From positions 1 through 22,354 of the forward strand of contig JBFHIZ010000034.1 in the NCBI GenBank assembly GCA_041596215.1: 22,354 bases of DNA. The letters run 5' to 3'. Shown one piece after another: positions 8,566-15,652 of the stretch. Origin of the DNA: JBFHIZ01 sp041596215 (GTDB lineage Bacteria > Bacillota > Clostridia > Lachnospirales > Lachnospiraceae). Under the pieces are notes generated by a model, which worked only from the letters and a program-made list of their open reading frames with translations, was not told where the DNA came from and did not search any database. How positions within the stretch are numbered: the stretch's first letter is position 1; the number at the start of each line of letters is the position of its first letter. Made by a program: the position numbers and the translations under genes.

Positions 8566-9150
8566 TTATTTCTCTTCCATTTTCTTTTTTGACATTTGAT
8601 TAATTAAGGCTCTTAGCGTTTGTAAATATTTTGAAAAGGCAACTTCTTCTTTCCCATAGGTAACATTTAACTCATGCTCTAATGGAAGCCAAGTAGAAAT
8701 GTCCGCCTCATTATGTTGAATTAAACACTCCATTTTATCAAGCGCCCATAAAAGTTTTGCTTCTTCTGTTTTTCCGGCATTCATCTCTTCAAATAGAAGT
8801 GCAACCTCCGTTTGATAAAAAGCTGGAAGGGATTTCACCCAATCCGTAACACTTTTTTTCTCTAACACTTCATCGTTTTCCACTTTTTCAAAACTTGGTA
8901 TATCTCCTAAAAACGCTTCTCCCATATCATGAAACATACACATCTTTATCACACGTTCCATATTTACCTCTGGAAACTCATCCTTTACAAAAAAAGCCAT
9001 AAGCGTTAAGCGCCAACAATGTTCTGCAACACTTTCCTTTCTACCCGTGGAAGTCCAAGAATGCCTCGTGAAATTTTTCAATCCTTCTGCTTGATCCATT
9101 ATTTTTATTAAATCTTCTGGTTTCATATGCTCTTTAGATTTCCTTTTCAT
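8566..9150 (-). CDS. HD-domain phosphohydrolase, YfbR/HDDC2-like (probable 5'-deoxynucleotidase)
   Basis: This 194-residue protein has the HD metal-binding set in the YfbR/HDDC2 arrangement: Arg29 near the start, His44 in ESVAEHCW, His74-Asp75 in MFHDMGE, a GDIPSF segment after the HD pair and a later Asp in ALDKME. Characterised relatives dephosphorylate deoxynucleoside 5'-monophosphates with a divalent metal and work in the cytosol. Substrate is inferred from family only. The first ATG has a weak purine-rich upstream region; an in-frame ATG at residue 9 (9124-9126) is an equally possible start with GAG close by, and neither choice affects the domain. It is flanked by gaps of 106 and 173 bases, so it may be a single-gene unit. 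Confidence 0.88.
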   Translation of the reverse strand: MKRKSKEHMKPEDLIKIMDQAEGLKNFTRHSWTSTGRKESVAEHCWRLTLMAFFVKDEFPEVNMERVIKMCMFHDMGEAFLGDIPSFEKVENDEVLEKKSVTDWVKSLPAFYQTEVALLFEEMNAGKTEEAKLLWALDKMECLIQHNEADISTWLPLEHELNVTYGKEEVAFSKYLQTLRALINQMSKKKMEEK

Positions 9151-9202
9151 TTTTTTTCTTTTTATTTTAGATTCCTTTGTTTTTTAACGATATGTTCATG
9201 AT

Positions 9203-9218
9203 TTGTTAATTTTAACAA
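9203..9218. promoter_or_regulatory. TTGTTAA/TTAACAA dyad upstream of the HD gene
   Basis: Two perfect 7-base arms (9203-9209 and 9212-9218) flank a TT spacer, about 55 bases upstream of the HD-domain gene start. A 10-base direct repeat (TTTCATAACA) occurs at 9224-9233 and 9275-9284 in the same gap. Either could be a regulator site, but AT-rich dyads arise often by chance. Confidence 0.3.
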
Positions 9219-9293
9219 CACGGTTTCATAACAAATTAAAGATATACTTAAGTTGTTAAAAAGTACAAAAACTTTTTCATAACACTCCCTCAG

Positions 9294-9319
9294 AAAATGG
9301 ATGCCTTGGCATCCATTTT
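9294..9319 (-). terminator. Terminator after the alpha/beta hydrolase gene
   Basis: A 12-bp perfect inverted repeat (arms 9294-9305 and 9308-9319; effective loop of four bases) begins 5 bases after the hydrolase stop codon. The GC-rich core GGATGCC/GGCATCC is flanked by A4 and T5, so it can work in both directions; on the minus strand it would end the glycerol operon transcript. Confidence 0.85.
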
Positions 9320-9323
9320 TATT

Positions 9324-10247
9324 TTAAAAAATATCAGAAATAAATTTTGACAACGCATTTTGATATTCCACTGGATTCTTTAAAATACTTCTCGCATGTT
9401 TAGCACCTACAATATAGATTAATGAGACATATCCTTTTTTTACAGCTTTAATTCTTTCGCTATGTTTCGGCAAAATAAAATCATCTGCATCTCCATGAAT
9501 TAAAAGCAAGGGAATATTTTTTACCCCATTTTCCATTCGCATTGCTTTTTCTGGCGAAACATCCCGAATCGAAAATCCAACTCGCTTTTTAAAAATCCAG
9601 TCTGCCACCCAATACACCGGAAATTTTGGAAGATGATTCTTTTTCGTAATAATATATTTACATTCCTCTTCCAAATCAGAAAACGGACAATCTGCAACCA
9701 CGGCATTGACACGTTCATCCATTGTCATATGTAAAAGAACCGTTGCTGCTCCCATGGACTCTCCATAAGTCATGATCTGACAATCCTGCCCAAATGTTTC
9801 TTTTGCAAAATCAACAACATCCGATAAATCCTCACTCTCATATGCCCCCATCGTACCATAACTTCCTTCACTATTTCCACAATTCGTATGGTCATATACA
9901 ATTACATGGAAATGGTTATCCAGTATTGCTCTTGCATATTTGTACATTCCAATCCGATTTGATGTCCACCCATGGCATGCAATGCAAATTCGATTCGTTG
10001 GTTCTTCACAATATAGTATTTCCCCTTCTAATTTTTCATTTCTCCCATTTCGAATAGAAAATGGTTCTTTGAGAACTCCTGTAAAATCTTCTTTTTTATA
10101 TTCCCCTCTTAGCATCGCATCATTTCTTTCTTTTTCTACATCACATCTTTTTGACGATGTGAGCTGGTCTACCAAGATTTTCCCTATCCATAACGTTAAC
10201 AACCCTAAAAACAAAAGAATTCCAAAGAAAATAATCAGATACTTCAT
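9324..10247 (-). CDS. Membrane-anchored alpha/beta hydrolase
   Basis: This 307-residue serine hydrolase has an N-terminal membrane anchor (about residues 3-28) and an alpha/beta-hydrolase domain from about 60. The triad is visible as Ser164 in the nucleophile elbow GESMG, Asp255 in HGDADDFI and His284 in GAKHARS; HGWTSNR (92-98) supplies the oxyanion region. It resembles bacterial YqkD-like or acyl-esterase/lysophospholipase-type hydrolases, but the substrate cannot be read from sequence. Only 39 bases with no terminator separate it from glpK, and it has its own AAGGTG site 6 bases from the ATG, so it is probably the last gene of the glycerol operon. That context would suit release of glycerol or glycerophosphate from acylated precursors, which is inference. 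Confidence 0.9.
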   Translation of the reverse strand: MKYLIIFFGILLFLGLLTLWIGKILVDQLTSSKRCDVEKERNDAMLRGEYKKEDFTGVLKEPFSIRNGRNEKLEGEILYCEEPTNRICIACHGWTSNRIGMYKYARAILDNHFHVIVYDHTNCGNSEGSYGTMGAYESEDLSDVVDFAKETFGQDCQIMTYGESMGAATVLLHMTMDERVNAVVADCPFSDLEEECKYIITKKNHLPKFPVYWVADWIFKKRVGFSIRDVSPEKAMRMENGVKNIPLLLIHGDADDFILPKHSERIKAVKKGYVSLIYIVGAKHARSILKNPVEYQNALSKFISDIF

Positions 10248-10286
10248 TGCTTCACCTTCTTTTCCTATTTATGCTTCTTTTTCAAC

Positions 10287-11795
10287 TTATTCTTCTTTCT
10301 CCTCATCAATAAATGTACAGGTTGATTTTACTGCTTTTCTCCATCCTGCATATTTTTCTTCTGCTCTCTCTGGCTCCATTTCTGGATGAAATGTTTTATC
10401 AATCTGATAATTTGTAATTAATTCGTCTTTATTTTTCCAAAATCCAACGGCAAGACCTGCCAAATATGCTGCACCTAATGCCGTAGATTCCTTTCGTTTT
10501 GGTCGTTCAACATCCACTTGTAACATATCACTTTGAAATTGCATCAAAAGTGAATTTGCTATCGCTCCTCCATCCACTTTTAATTTTTTAAGAGGAATAC
10601 CTGATTCTTTTGTCATCGCATCAATAATGTCTTTTGATTGATATGCAAGCGATTCAATCGTCGCTCGAACAAAATGAGCTCTTGTTGTTCCTCTTGTAAT
10701 TCCGAAGACAGCACCTCTTGCTTTATCTTCCCAATAAGGTGCTCCTAATCCAACAAACGCTGGAACAATATATACCCCTTCACTATCCGCTACTTCGTTT
10801 GCTACACGTTCACTTTCCGGTGTTGTTTCAATCATCTGCATGCCATCTCGAAGCCACTGAATTGCACTTCCCGCTACAAAAACACTTCCTTCAAGTGCAT
10901 ATGTCACTTTGCCATCAATCCCCCATGCAATTGTAGTTAATAATCCATGTTCTGATTTTGCAGGTTTTTCTCCTGTATTCATAAGCAAAAAGCATCCTGT
11001 TCCATATGTGTTTTTTGCCATACCTTGTTGAAAACAAGCTTGACCAAAAAGTGCTGCTTGTTGATCGCCTGCCACACCAGCAATGGGAATTCTCTCACCA
11101 AAGAAATGATAAGGTGCCGTTTTCCCATAGATTTCAGAAGATGATTTTACCGTAGGTAACATAGATTTCGGAATTTCCATAATTTTTAGCAATTCATCAT
11201 CCCATGTCAGATCATAAATATTATAGAGTAACGTTCGTGATGCATTGGAATAATCTGTAACATGAACCTTTTGACCTGATAATTTCCATATCAACCAAGA
11301 ATCAATCGTTCCAAAAAGTAATTCTCCTTTATCCGCTTTTTCTCTTGCTCCCTCAACATGATCTAAAATCCATTTCACCTTTGTTCCCGAAAAATAAGGG
11401 TCAATCAACAATCCTGTTTTCTCTCGAATTATTTGCTCATACCCCTTCTTTTTTAGTGCATCACAAATTTCTGAAGTTTGCCTTGATTGCCAAACAATCG
11501 CATGGTAAATTGGAATGCCTGTTTTTTTATCCCATACTACTACGGTTTCTCTTTGATTCGTAATCCCAATTCCCGCAATCTGTTCTGGTTTTATTTCGGA
11601 TTTTGTCATCGCTTCCATATAAACGGCAATCACACTTAACCAAATTTCATTAGCGTCATGTTCTACCCATCCAGGCTTTGGAAAATACTGTGTAAATTCC
11701 TTTTGCACATTAGCCACAATATTGGTATGTTTATCAAAAATAATTGCTCTAGAACTTGTTGTTCCTTGATCAATCGCTAAGATGTATTTTTCCAT
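10287..11795 (-). CDS. glpK: Glycerol kinase
   Basis: This 502-residue FGGY kinase makes sn-glycerol-3-phosphate from glycerol and ATP in the cytosol. Diagnostic segments are DQGTTSSRA at the start, GWVEHDANEIW, GITNQRET, DSWLIWKLSG, GVAGDQQAALFGQ and the C-terminal GGAIANSLLMQFQSD. His230, in YHFFG, occupies the site phosphorylated by HPr/PTS in glycerol kinases of Bacillus and Enterococcus, so activation by HPr phosphorylation is likely. The ATG at 11793-11795 is preferred over one six codons earlier because it gives the canonical MEKYILAIDQGTT start and has GGGG about 8 bases upstream. It follows glpP by about 20 bases. Its product is both the substrate of the dehydrogenase genes upstream and the expected ligand of GlpP. 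No glpF transporter gene is visible. Confidence 0.98.
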   Translation of the reverse strand: MEKYILAIDQGTTSSRAIIFDKHTNIVANVQKEFTQYFPKPGWVEHDANEIWLSVIAVYMEAMTKSEIKPEQIAGIGITNQRETVVVWDKKTGIPIYHAIVWQSRQTSEICDALKKKGYEQIIREKTGLLIDPYFSGTKVKWILDHVEGAREKADKGELLFGTIDSWLIWKLSGQKVHVTDYSNASRTLLYNIYDLTWDDELLKIMEIPKSMLPTVKSSSEIYGKTAPYHFFGERIPIAGVAGDQQAALFGQACFQQGMAKNTYGTGCFLLMNTGEKPAKSEHGLLTTIAWGIDGKVTYALEGSVFVAGSAIQWLRDGMQMIETTPESERVANEVADSEGVYIVPAFVGLGAPYWEDKARGAVFGITRGTTRAHFVRATIESLAYQSKDIIDAMTKESGIPLKKLKVDGGAIANSLLMQFQSDMLQVDVERPKRKESTALGAAYLAGLAVGFWKNKDELITNYQIDKTFHPEMEPERAEEKYAGWRKAVKSTCTFIDEEKEE

Positions 11796-11814
11796 TTTGT
11801 ATACCCCATTCATT

Positions 11815-12360
11815 TTATTTCATTTTTTTATACTTTTCTGAAATTGTCACTGCACATGCCCCCGCATGAATGCATTGTTCTACCTGTTCCATGGATTGAA
11901 TTAATCCTCCGCACATAATCTCACAAGGAACTTGCGACTTAATGCGAGGTATGATTTCATAGGCAATCCCTGGTAATACCTCAACATAATCCGGTAAAAT
12001 ACTATTACAAATCGCAATTCCTTTTTCCAGTGATTTCGAATCAATTAAAAAAAACCGTAAAATTGCTGTTTTTCCACACTTTTTTGCAGATTCAATCACT
12101 TTCACCTTCGTTGATATAATCCCATCCACCTGTAGTATTTGACAAGCATATTCACACCCACATACATCCGCTGTTAAACCTCTTGTCAAATCCAAGTGCA
12201 ATAAAATTCGTTTTTGTTGCCGATGTGCCTCTTTAATAATCCCATCTAGTAATCCTAGATGCAAATTCATAAGTATTCCATAGGTATCCTCACTCTCCAA
12301 AAACTTTTCCACTTCCTTCATCGAAGATAAGGCTGGTATGATTTGTTGTTCAATCTTCAT
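11815..12360 (-). CDS. glpP: Glycerol-3-phosphate-responsive antiterminator GlpP
   Basis: This 181-residue protein matches the GlpP family throughout: ILMNLHLGLLDG, LLHLDLTRGL, DGIISTK, RFFLIDSKSLEKG, DYVEVLPGI and a CGGLI / AGACAVTIS end. In Bacillus subtilis GlpP with glycerol-3-phosphate binds leader RNA and prevents termination before glp genes. The start chosen (ATG 12358-12360) has AGGAG 5 bases upstream and begins MKIEQQIIPAL like the family; a start 14 codons earlier would add an atypical extension. The gene overlaps the end of the DUF1667 gene by 11 bases, indicating translational coupling. A probable target is the terminator at 15521-15564 in the leader of this operon, making a self-regulating loop. 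Confidence 0.95.
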   Translation of the reverse strand: MKIEQQIIPALSSMKEVEKFLESEDTYGILMNLHLGLLDGIIKEAHRQQKRILLHLDLTRGLTADVCGCEYACQILQVDGIISTKVKVIESAKKCGKTAILRFFLIDSKSLEKGIAICNSILPDYVEVLPGIAYEIIPRIKSQVPCEIMCGGLIQSMEQVEQCIHAGACAVTISEKYKKMK

Positions 12361-12739
12361 GCGTCTCCTTTTCCATACTTCTACTTGCAAGTAAATCCAC
12401 ATGCAATCCTGTTATATTTTCTATAATTATATCATTGATGTGCACTGGTGCACAAACTTTTACCTTATTTATTTCTTCCATAACATGAAAAATTTCCCCT
12501 TTTGGAATCATTCCCGACAAAATTACGGGAAGTCTTTTATAAGGACCATCTTTTAACACTACAGTACTCGTTACCATTCGCACTGGATTTGTCATTTCTG
12601 CACGTGCATAAGCTTCTCCTCTTGGGCATGTATTCCCAGAAACCTGTAGTACCTTTCCGTTTTCATCCAACTCTACTTTTAGATGACAACTCATTGGACA
12701 CACAATGCAGGCCATTTCTTTTACTATCTTTTTTCCCAT
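12350..12739 (-). CDS. DUF1667 protein, putative iron-sulfur subunit of glycerol-3-phosphate dehydrogenase
   Basis: This is a 129-residue soluble protein. Four N-terminal cysteines have the pattern C11-x2-C14-x3-C18-x19-C38 followed by Pro-Arg-Gly. That spacing, with the surrounding hydrophobic/charged pattern, resembles the [4Fe-4S] domain at the start of molybdopterin-dependent oxidoreductases, so a [4Fe-4S] cluster is likely. The family is regularly found beside GlpA-like dehydrogenases in clostridia, which fits its place here, 15 bases after the FAD/NAD(P) oxidoreductase gene. The inferred role is electron transfer between the two flavoproteins or to an external carrier. The start has AAGGAAGG about 6 bases upstream. 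The rest of the protein, about 60-129, has no motif I recognise. Confidence 0.85.
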   Translation of the reverse strand: MGKKIVKEMACIVCPMSCHLKVELDENGKVLQVSGNTCPRGEAYARAEMTNPVRMVTSTVVLKDGPYKRLPVILSGMIPKGEIFHVMEEINKVKVCAPVHINDIIIENITGLHVDLLASRSMEKETHED

Positions 12740-12754
12740 TTTGCACCTTCCTTT

Positions 12755-14005
12755 CTATTCTATTACCGAAATGGTAAGCTTTTCTTTTACGCCTAATAGT
12801 TCCTCTTTTTTACAGACTAATTTTTCCATTTCTGCAGGTGCCATATGCGGCTTTTTCATTTCTCGAAGTAATTTACCATCACTATAAATCCCAATTTTCA
12901 CATTCTTATATTTCTTTCTTACTCGAAACATAAACTCTATTTTATCTTCCAAATTATCCACGTTTACTTGTGCTGGCAAAATATATCCAATTCCTTCTCC
13001 AGCCTCCGTTTGAAATCCCTTCCCAACCACAAGTTCTCCTTTTATATACTTAACTGCAGCTTTTCCGGCTTTTTTCCCTTCCTCACTAACAAAGTCCACC
13101 AAATCATGAACATGCAATACATTTCCACATGCAAAAATTCCAGGCGTTGATGTTTGATAGGTTTCATCCACAATCGCTCCCTTTGTTCTAGGATGTAATC
13201 GTATGCTTGCTTCTTCACTTAATGCATTTTCCGGAATCAATCCAACAGAAAGCAATAAGGTATCCACATCAAAATGTTTTTCACTACCTTTTATTGGCTG
13301 CATTTTGTCATCAACTTCCGAAAGTTCAATTCCTTGGATTCTCTGTTTTCCTTCTATTTTTGTTATGGTATGCGATAAATATAGAGGAATATCAAAGTCT
13401 TCTAAACATTGTTTCATATTTCTAGGTAATCCATTTGAATATGGCATAAGTTCTGCCACACCTAGCACTTCAGCTCCTTCAAGTGTCATTCGTCTCGCCA
13501 TAATCAACCCAATATCTCCACTACCAAGAATAAATACTTTTTTCCCGACTAAATATCCTTCCATATTCAAATATCTTTGTGCGGTTCCTGCCGTCCATAT
13601 ACCGCTTGGTCGAAATCCCGGTATGGCTATTGCTCCTCTTGTACGTTCCCTACATCCCATTGCTAAAATAACAGTCTTTCCTTTAACCTGTACATAGCCA
13701 TCTTTTGGATTTACATATTCTACCACTTTGTCACTTCCCAAATGAGTTACCATACTACCGGTTTTATAAGAAATTCCTTTTTCTTTTAATTTATCAATCC
13801 ATCGTTCTGCATAGGATGGTCCGGAAAGTTCTTCCCCAAACATATGAAGCCCAAATCCATTATGAATACATTGTAATAAAATCCCACCTAATTCTTGATC
13901 TCGTTCAATGACCAAGATATCTTTGCACCCATTTTCATATGCACTAACAGCAGCTGCTATTCCTGCACTTCCACCACCAATTACGACAATCTCATATTCT
14001 CTCAT
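12755..14005 (-). CDS. FAD/NAD(P)-dependent oxidoreductase of the glycerol operon
   Basis: This 416-residue flavoprotein has an N-terminal FAD Rossmann motif (VVIGGGSAGIAAA, about residues 6-18), GGILLQCIHNGFG (about 40-52), a second nucleotide-binding motif (VFILGSGDIGLIMARR, about 157-172) and a third FAD contact (GIFACGNVLHVHDLVD, about 310). It lacks the CxxC redox pair of disulfide reductases and resembles the alpha-type subunits of multi-component dehydrogenases such as HcnB or sarcosine dehydrogenase partners. It starts one base after the stop of the GlpA-like gene, with AAAGGAGG inside that gene's end. Together they probably pass electrons from glycerol-3-phosphate to NAD(P) or another acceptor. 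It is not a homologue of E. coli GlpB by any motif I can see, though its operon position is comparable. Confidence 0.9.
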   Translation of the reverse strand: MREYEIVVIGGGSAGIAAAVSAYENGCKDILVIERDQELGGILLQCIHNGFGLHMFGEELSGPSYAERWIDKLKEKGISYKTGSMVTHLGSDKVVEYVNPKDGYVQVKGKTVILAMGCRERTRGAIAIPGFRPSGIWTAGTAQRYLNMEGYLVGKKVFILGSGDIGLIMARRMTLEGAEVLGVAELMPYSNGLPRNMKQCLEDFDIPLYLSHTITKIEGKQRIQGIELSEVDDKMQPIKGSEKHFDVDTLLLSVGLIPENALSEEASIRLHPRTKGAIVDETYQTSTPGIFACGNVLHVHDLVDFVSEEGKKAGKAAVKYIKGELVVGKGFQTEAGEGIGYILPAQVNVDNLEDKIEFMFRVRKKYKNVKIGIYSDGKLLREMKKPHMAPAEMEKLVCKKEELLGVKEKLTISVIE

Positions 14006-14006
14006 C

Positions 14007-15458
14007 CTATTCTTCCTCCTTTGTCGTATCCACTAACATCGTAGATTTCTTCGAATCCAGTCTTACATCAAGTGGTGAAATTCCCAATTCTTTCGCTAAA
14101 ATATCAACAATAAGTGGCTGACAAAATCCGCCTTGACATCTTCCCATACCCGGTCTACATCGTTTTTTTACTCCTTTTACTGTAACTCCACCCACTGGCC
14201 TCCGAATTGCATCTAGGATTTCTCCTTCTGATATTTGCTCACAACGACAAACAATTTTTGCAAAGGATGGATCTTTCGCCACAAGTTTTTCTCGTTCTTC
14301 TACTGTCATATGTTTTAAATTAATATAGGGTTTTCTTCTTTTTATTTTGGCTTTTTGTTTCCATTCTTTTTTTGTTTTTAAAATGGTTTCCATCACATAT
14401 TCCGAAACAGCTGGAGCACTTACCAAACCAGGCGATTCGATACATGCAACATTAATAAAATTTTTCGTGTCCGCAGCTTCTTCAATTACAAAATCATGAG
14501 TATCTCCCGTTGGTCTAAGTCCGGCAAACACCCGAATCACTTTATCCATTGGTACATTTTTAATTGTTTTTTTCAATTCTTCACGCACATAATCAAGAGC
14601 TGTTTTGGTACTATTATTTCCTTCTTTATCTTCAACAAAATCCGAATTGGGACCTAGCAAACAGTTTCCATGCACGGTTGGTACAACTAATACGCCCTTT
14701 CCTTTTTCCGATGGAACTGGATAAATCACACGCTTCACAAGCGGCTCTTTTAATCGATCCAACACATAATATTCTCCCTTTCTCGCTTTAATCGACACTC
14801 TAGTCTGCTTGTCAGATACCATAGAATAAATCTTGTCCGCATACACACCTGCTGCATTAATTATAATTTTTGCTTCAAATATCCCTTTGCTTGTTTTTAT
14901 TTCAAAATAAGTTCCCTTTCTATTCTCTTTTTTTACGATTCCTTGCACTTCACATTCCAATTGTAAATCCGCCCCATTCATGACCGCTTCTTCCATCAAT
15001 GCAATGGCTACTTCCCAAGGATTAATCAATCCAGTCGTAGGCAATTCGATTACTTTTGTCACCATATCACTTAAATTTTTTTCTTCTTTTCTCGCTTCTT
15101 CAACAGGCACATATGTTACAGGTACCTTTCTTTTTTTTGCTTGTTTATATAATCCATCCAATGTTAATTCTTCTTCTTCCGATGTAGCTACAACATATGC
15201 TGACGTTCTTTGAAATTCTACACCCAGATTTTTACAAATCTCCTCATACATTGCATTTCCCCGTACATTTAATTGCTCTTTTAACGTATGATCTTTCGGG
15301 TCATGTCCCGAATGAATAATCGCACTATTTGCCATTGTTGCTTCATTTGCAACATCGGCATCTTTTTCTAATACCATGACACTTCCTTCATACATGGATA
15401 AATCATGTGCCAAAAATGAACCGGTAATTCCAGCTCCAATAATTGCTATATCAACCAT
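14007..15458 (-). CDS. glpA: GlpA-like FAD-dependent glycerol-3-phosphate dehydrogenase with BFD domain
   Basis: This is a 483-residue protein from the ATG at 15456-15458. The FAD fingerprint is GAGITG (8-13), followed by a DAO/GlpA-type dehydrogenase body (ANSAIIHSGHDP near 45, INAAGVYAD, FAGLRPTGDTHDF near 330). A C-terminal BFD-like [2Fe-2S] domain carries CRC near 402 and CRPGMGRCQGGFC near 434-446. It likely oxidises glycerol-3-phosphate to dihydroxyacetone phosphate. The start is chosen because AGGAG lies 5 bases upstream and the protein then begins MVDIAIIGAG; upstream ATGs at 15516-15518 and 15489-15491 would add an unusual tail, and the first follows the leader terminator T-run directly. 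It is the first gene of the operon. The symbol is by family; 2-hydroxyglutarate or another hydroxy-acid is a less likely substrate given glpK and glpP. Confidence 0.92.
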   Translation of the reverse strand: MVDIAIIGAGITGSFLAHDLSMYEGSVMVLEKDADVANEATMANSAIIHSGHDPKDHTLKEQLNVRGNAMYEEICKNLGVEFQRTSAYVVATSEEEELTLDGLYKQAKKRKVPVTYVPVEEARKEEKNLSDMVTKVIELPTTGLINPWEVAIALMEEAVMNGADLQLECEVQGIVKKENRKGTYFEIKTSKGIFEAKIIINAAGVYADKIYSMVSDKQTRVSIKARKGEYYVLDRLKEPLVKRVIYPVPSEKGKGVLVVPTVHGNCLLGPNSDFVEDKEGNNSTKTALDYVREELKKTIKNVPMDKVIRVFAGLRPTGDTHDFVIEEAADTKNFINVACIESPGLVSAPAVSEYVMETILKTKKEWKQKAKIKRRKPYINLKHMTVEEREKLVAKDPSFAKIVCRCEQISEGEILDAIRRPVGGVTVKGVKKRCRPGMGRCQGGFCQPLIVDILAKELGISPLDVRLDSKKSTMLVDTTKEEE

Positions 15459-15520
15459 ATCTTCTCCTACCTGCGTTTTGGTCGCCACCATATTTTTATT
15501 TCCTTCATTTCCCATCATGC

Positions 15521-15564
15521 AAAAAAGAGCAAGGTAAATGAATCTGCTTCATTACTTTGCTCTT
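15521..15564 (-). terminator. Leader terminator of the glycerol operon, likely GlpP-controlled
   Basis: On the minus strand a stem of about 17 bp (arms 15548-15564 and 15525-15542, with one G-U pair and one bulged base) and a 5-base loop is followed by six T residues. It lies between the promoter at 15594-15622 and the glpA-like start at 15458, so transcripts from that promoter must pass it. It is also the only terminator visible after gltD, 89 bases downstream of the gltD stop. The presence of GlpP in the operon makes antitermination here the natural reading. Confidence 0.8.
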
Positions 15565-15593
15565 GATCTCTCTGCGTTTATTAACTTATTTAA

Positions 15594-15622
15594 ATTATAG
15601 CACGGTGTCCATGCAATGTCCA
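15594..15622 (-). promoter_or_regulatory. glpA: Sigma-A promoter of the glycerol operon
   Basis: On the minus strand TGGACA (15617-15622) and a perfect TATAAT (15594-15599) are 17 bases apart, a near-consensus vegetative promoter. Start of transcription is expected near 15587, giving a leader of about 130 bases that includes the terminator at 15521-15564. The core promoter contains a direct repeat of TGGACA (15617-15622 and 15606-15611) that could be part of an operator. Confidence 0.8.
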
Positions 15623-15652
15623 CCGATTGCCTTCACTTTCTCGTTATTCTCT

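Noticed and set aside
9521..9718. 65-codon minus-strand frame within the alpha/beta hydrolase gene
   Set aside because: It overlaps the hydrolase in another frame on the same strand, and the hydrolase frame carries the catalytic motifs without a frameshift.
13203..13697. 164-codon open frame antisense to the FAD/NAD(P) oxidoreductase
   Set aside because: It is fully within a well-conserved flavoprotein gene on the other strand, shows no recognisable motif and has no reason to be translated.
15459..15518. Upstream ATG starts for the glpA-like gene (15516-15518 and 15489-15491)
   Set aside because: The first directly follows the terminator T-run and has no ribosome binding site; both add an N-terminal tail before the FAD fold. 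The ATG at 15456-15458 has AGGAG at proper spacing.
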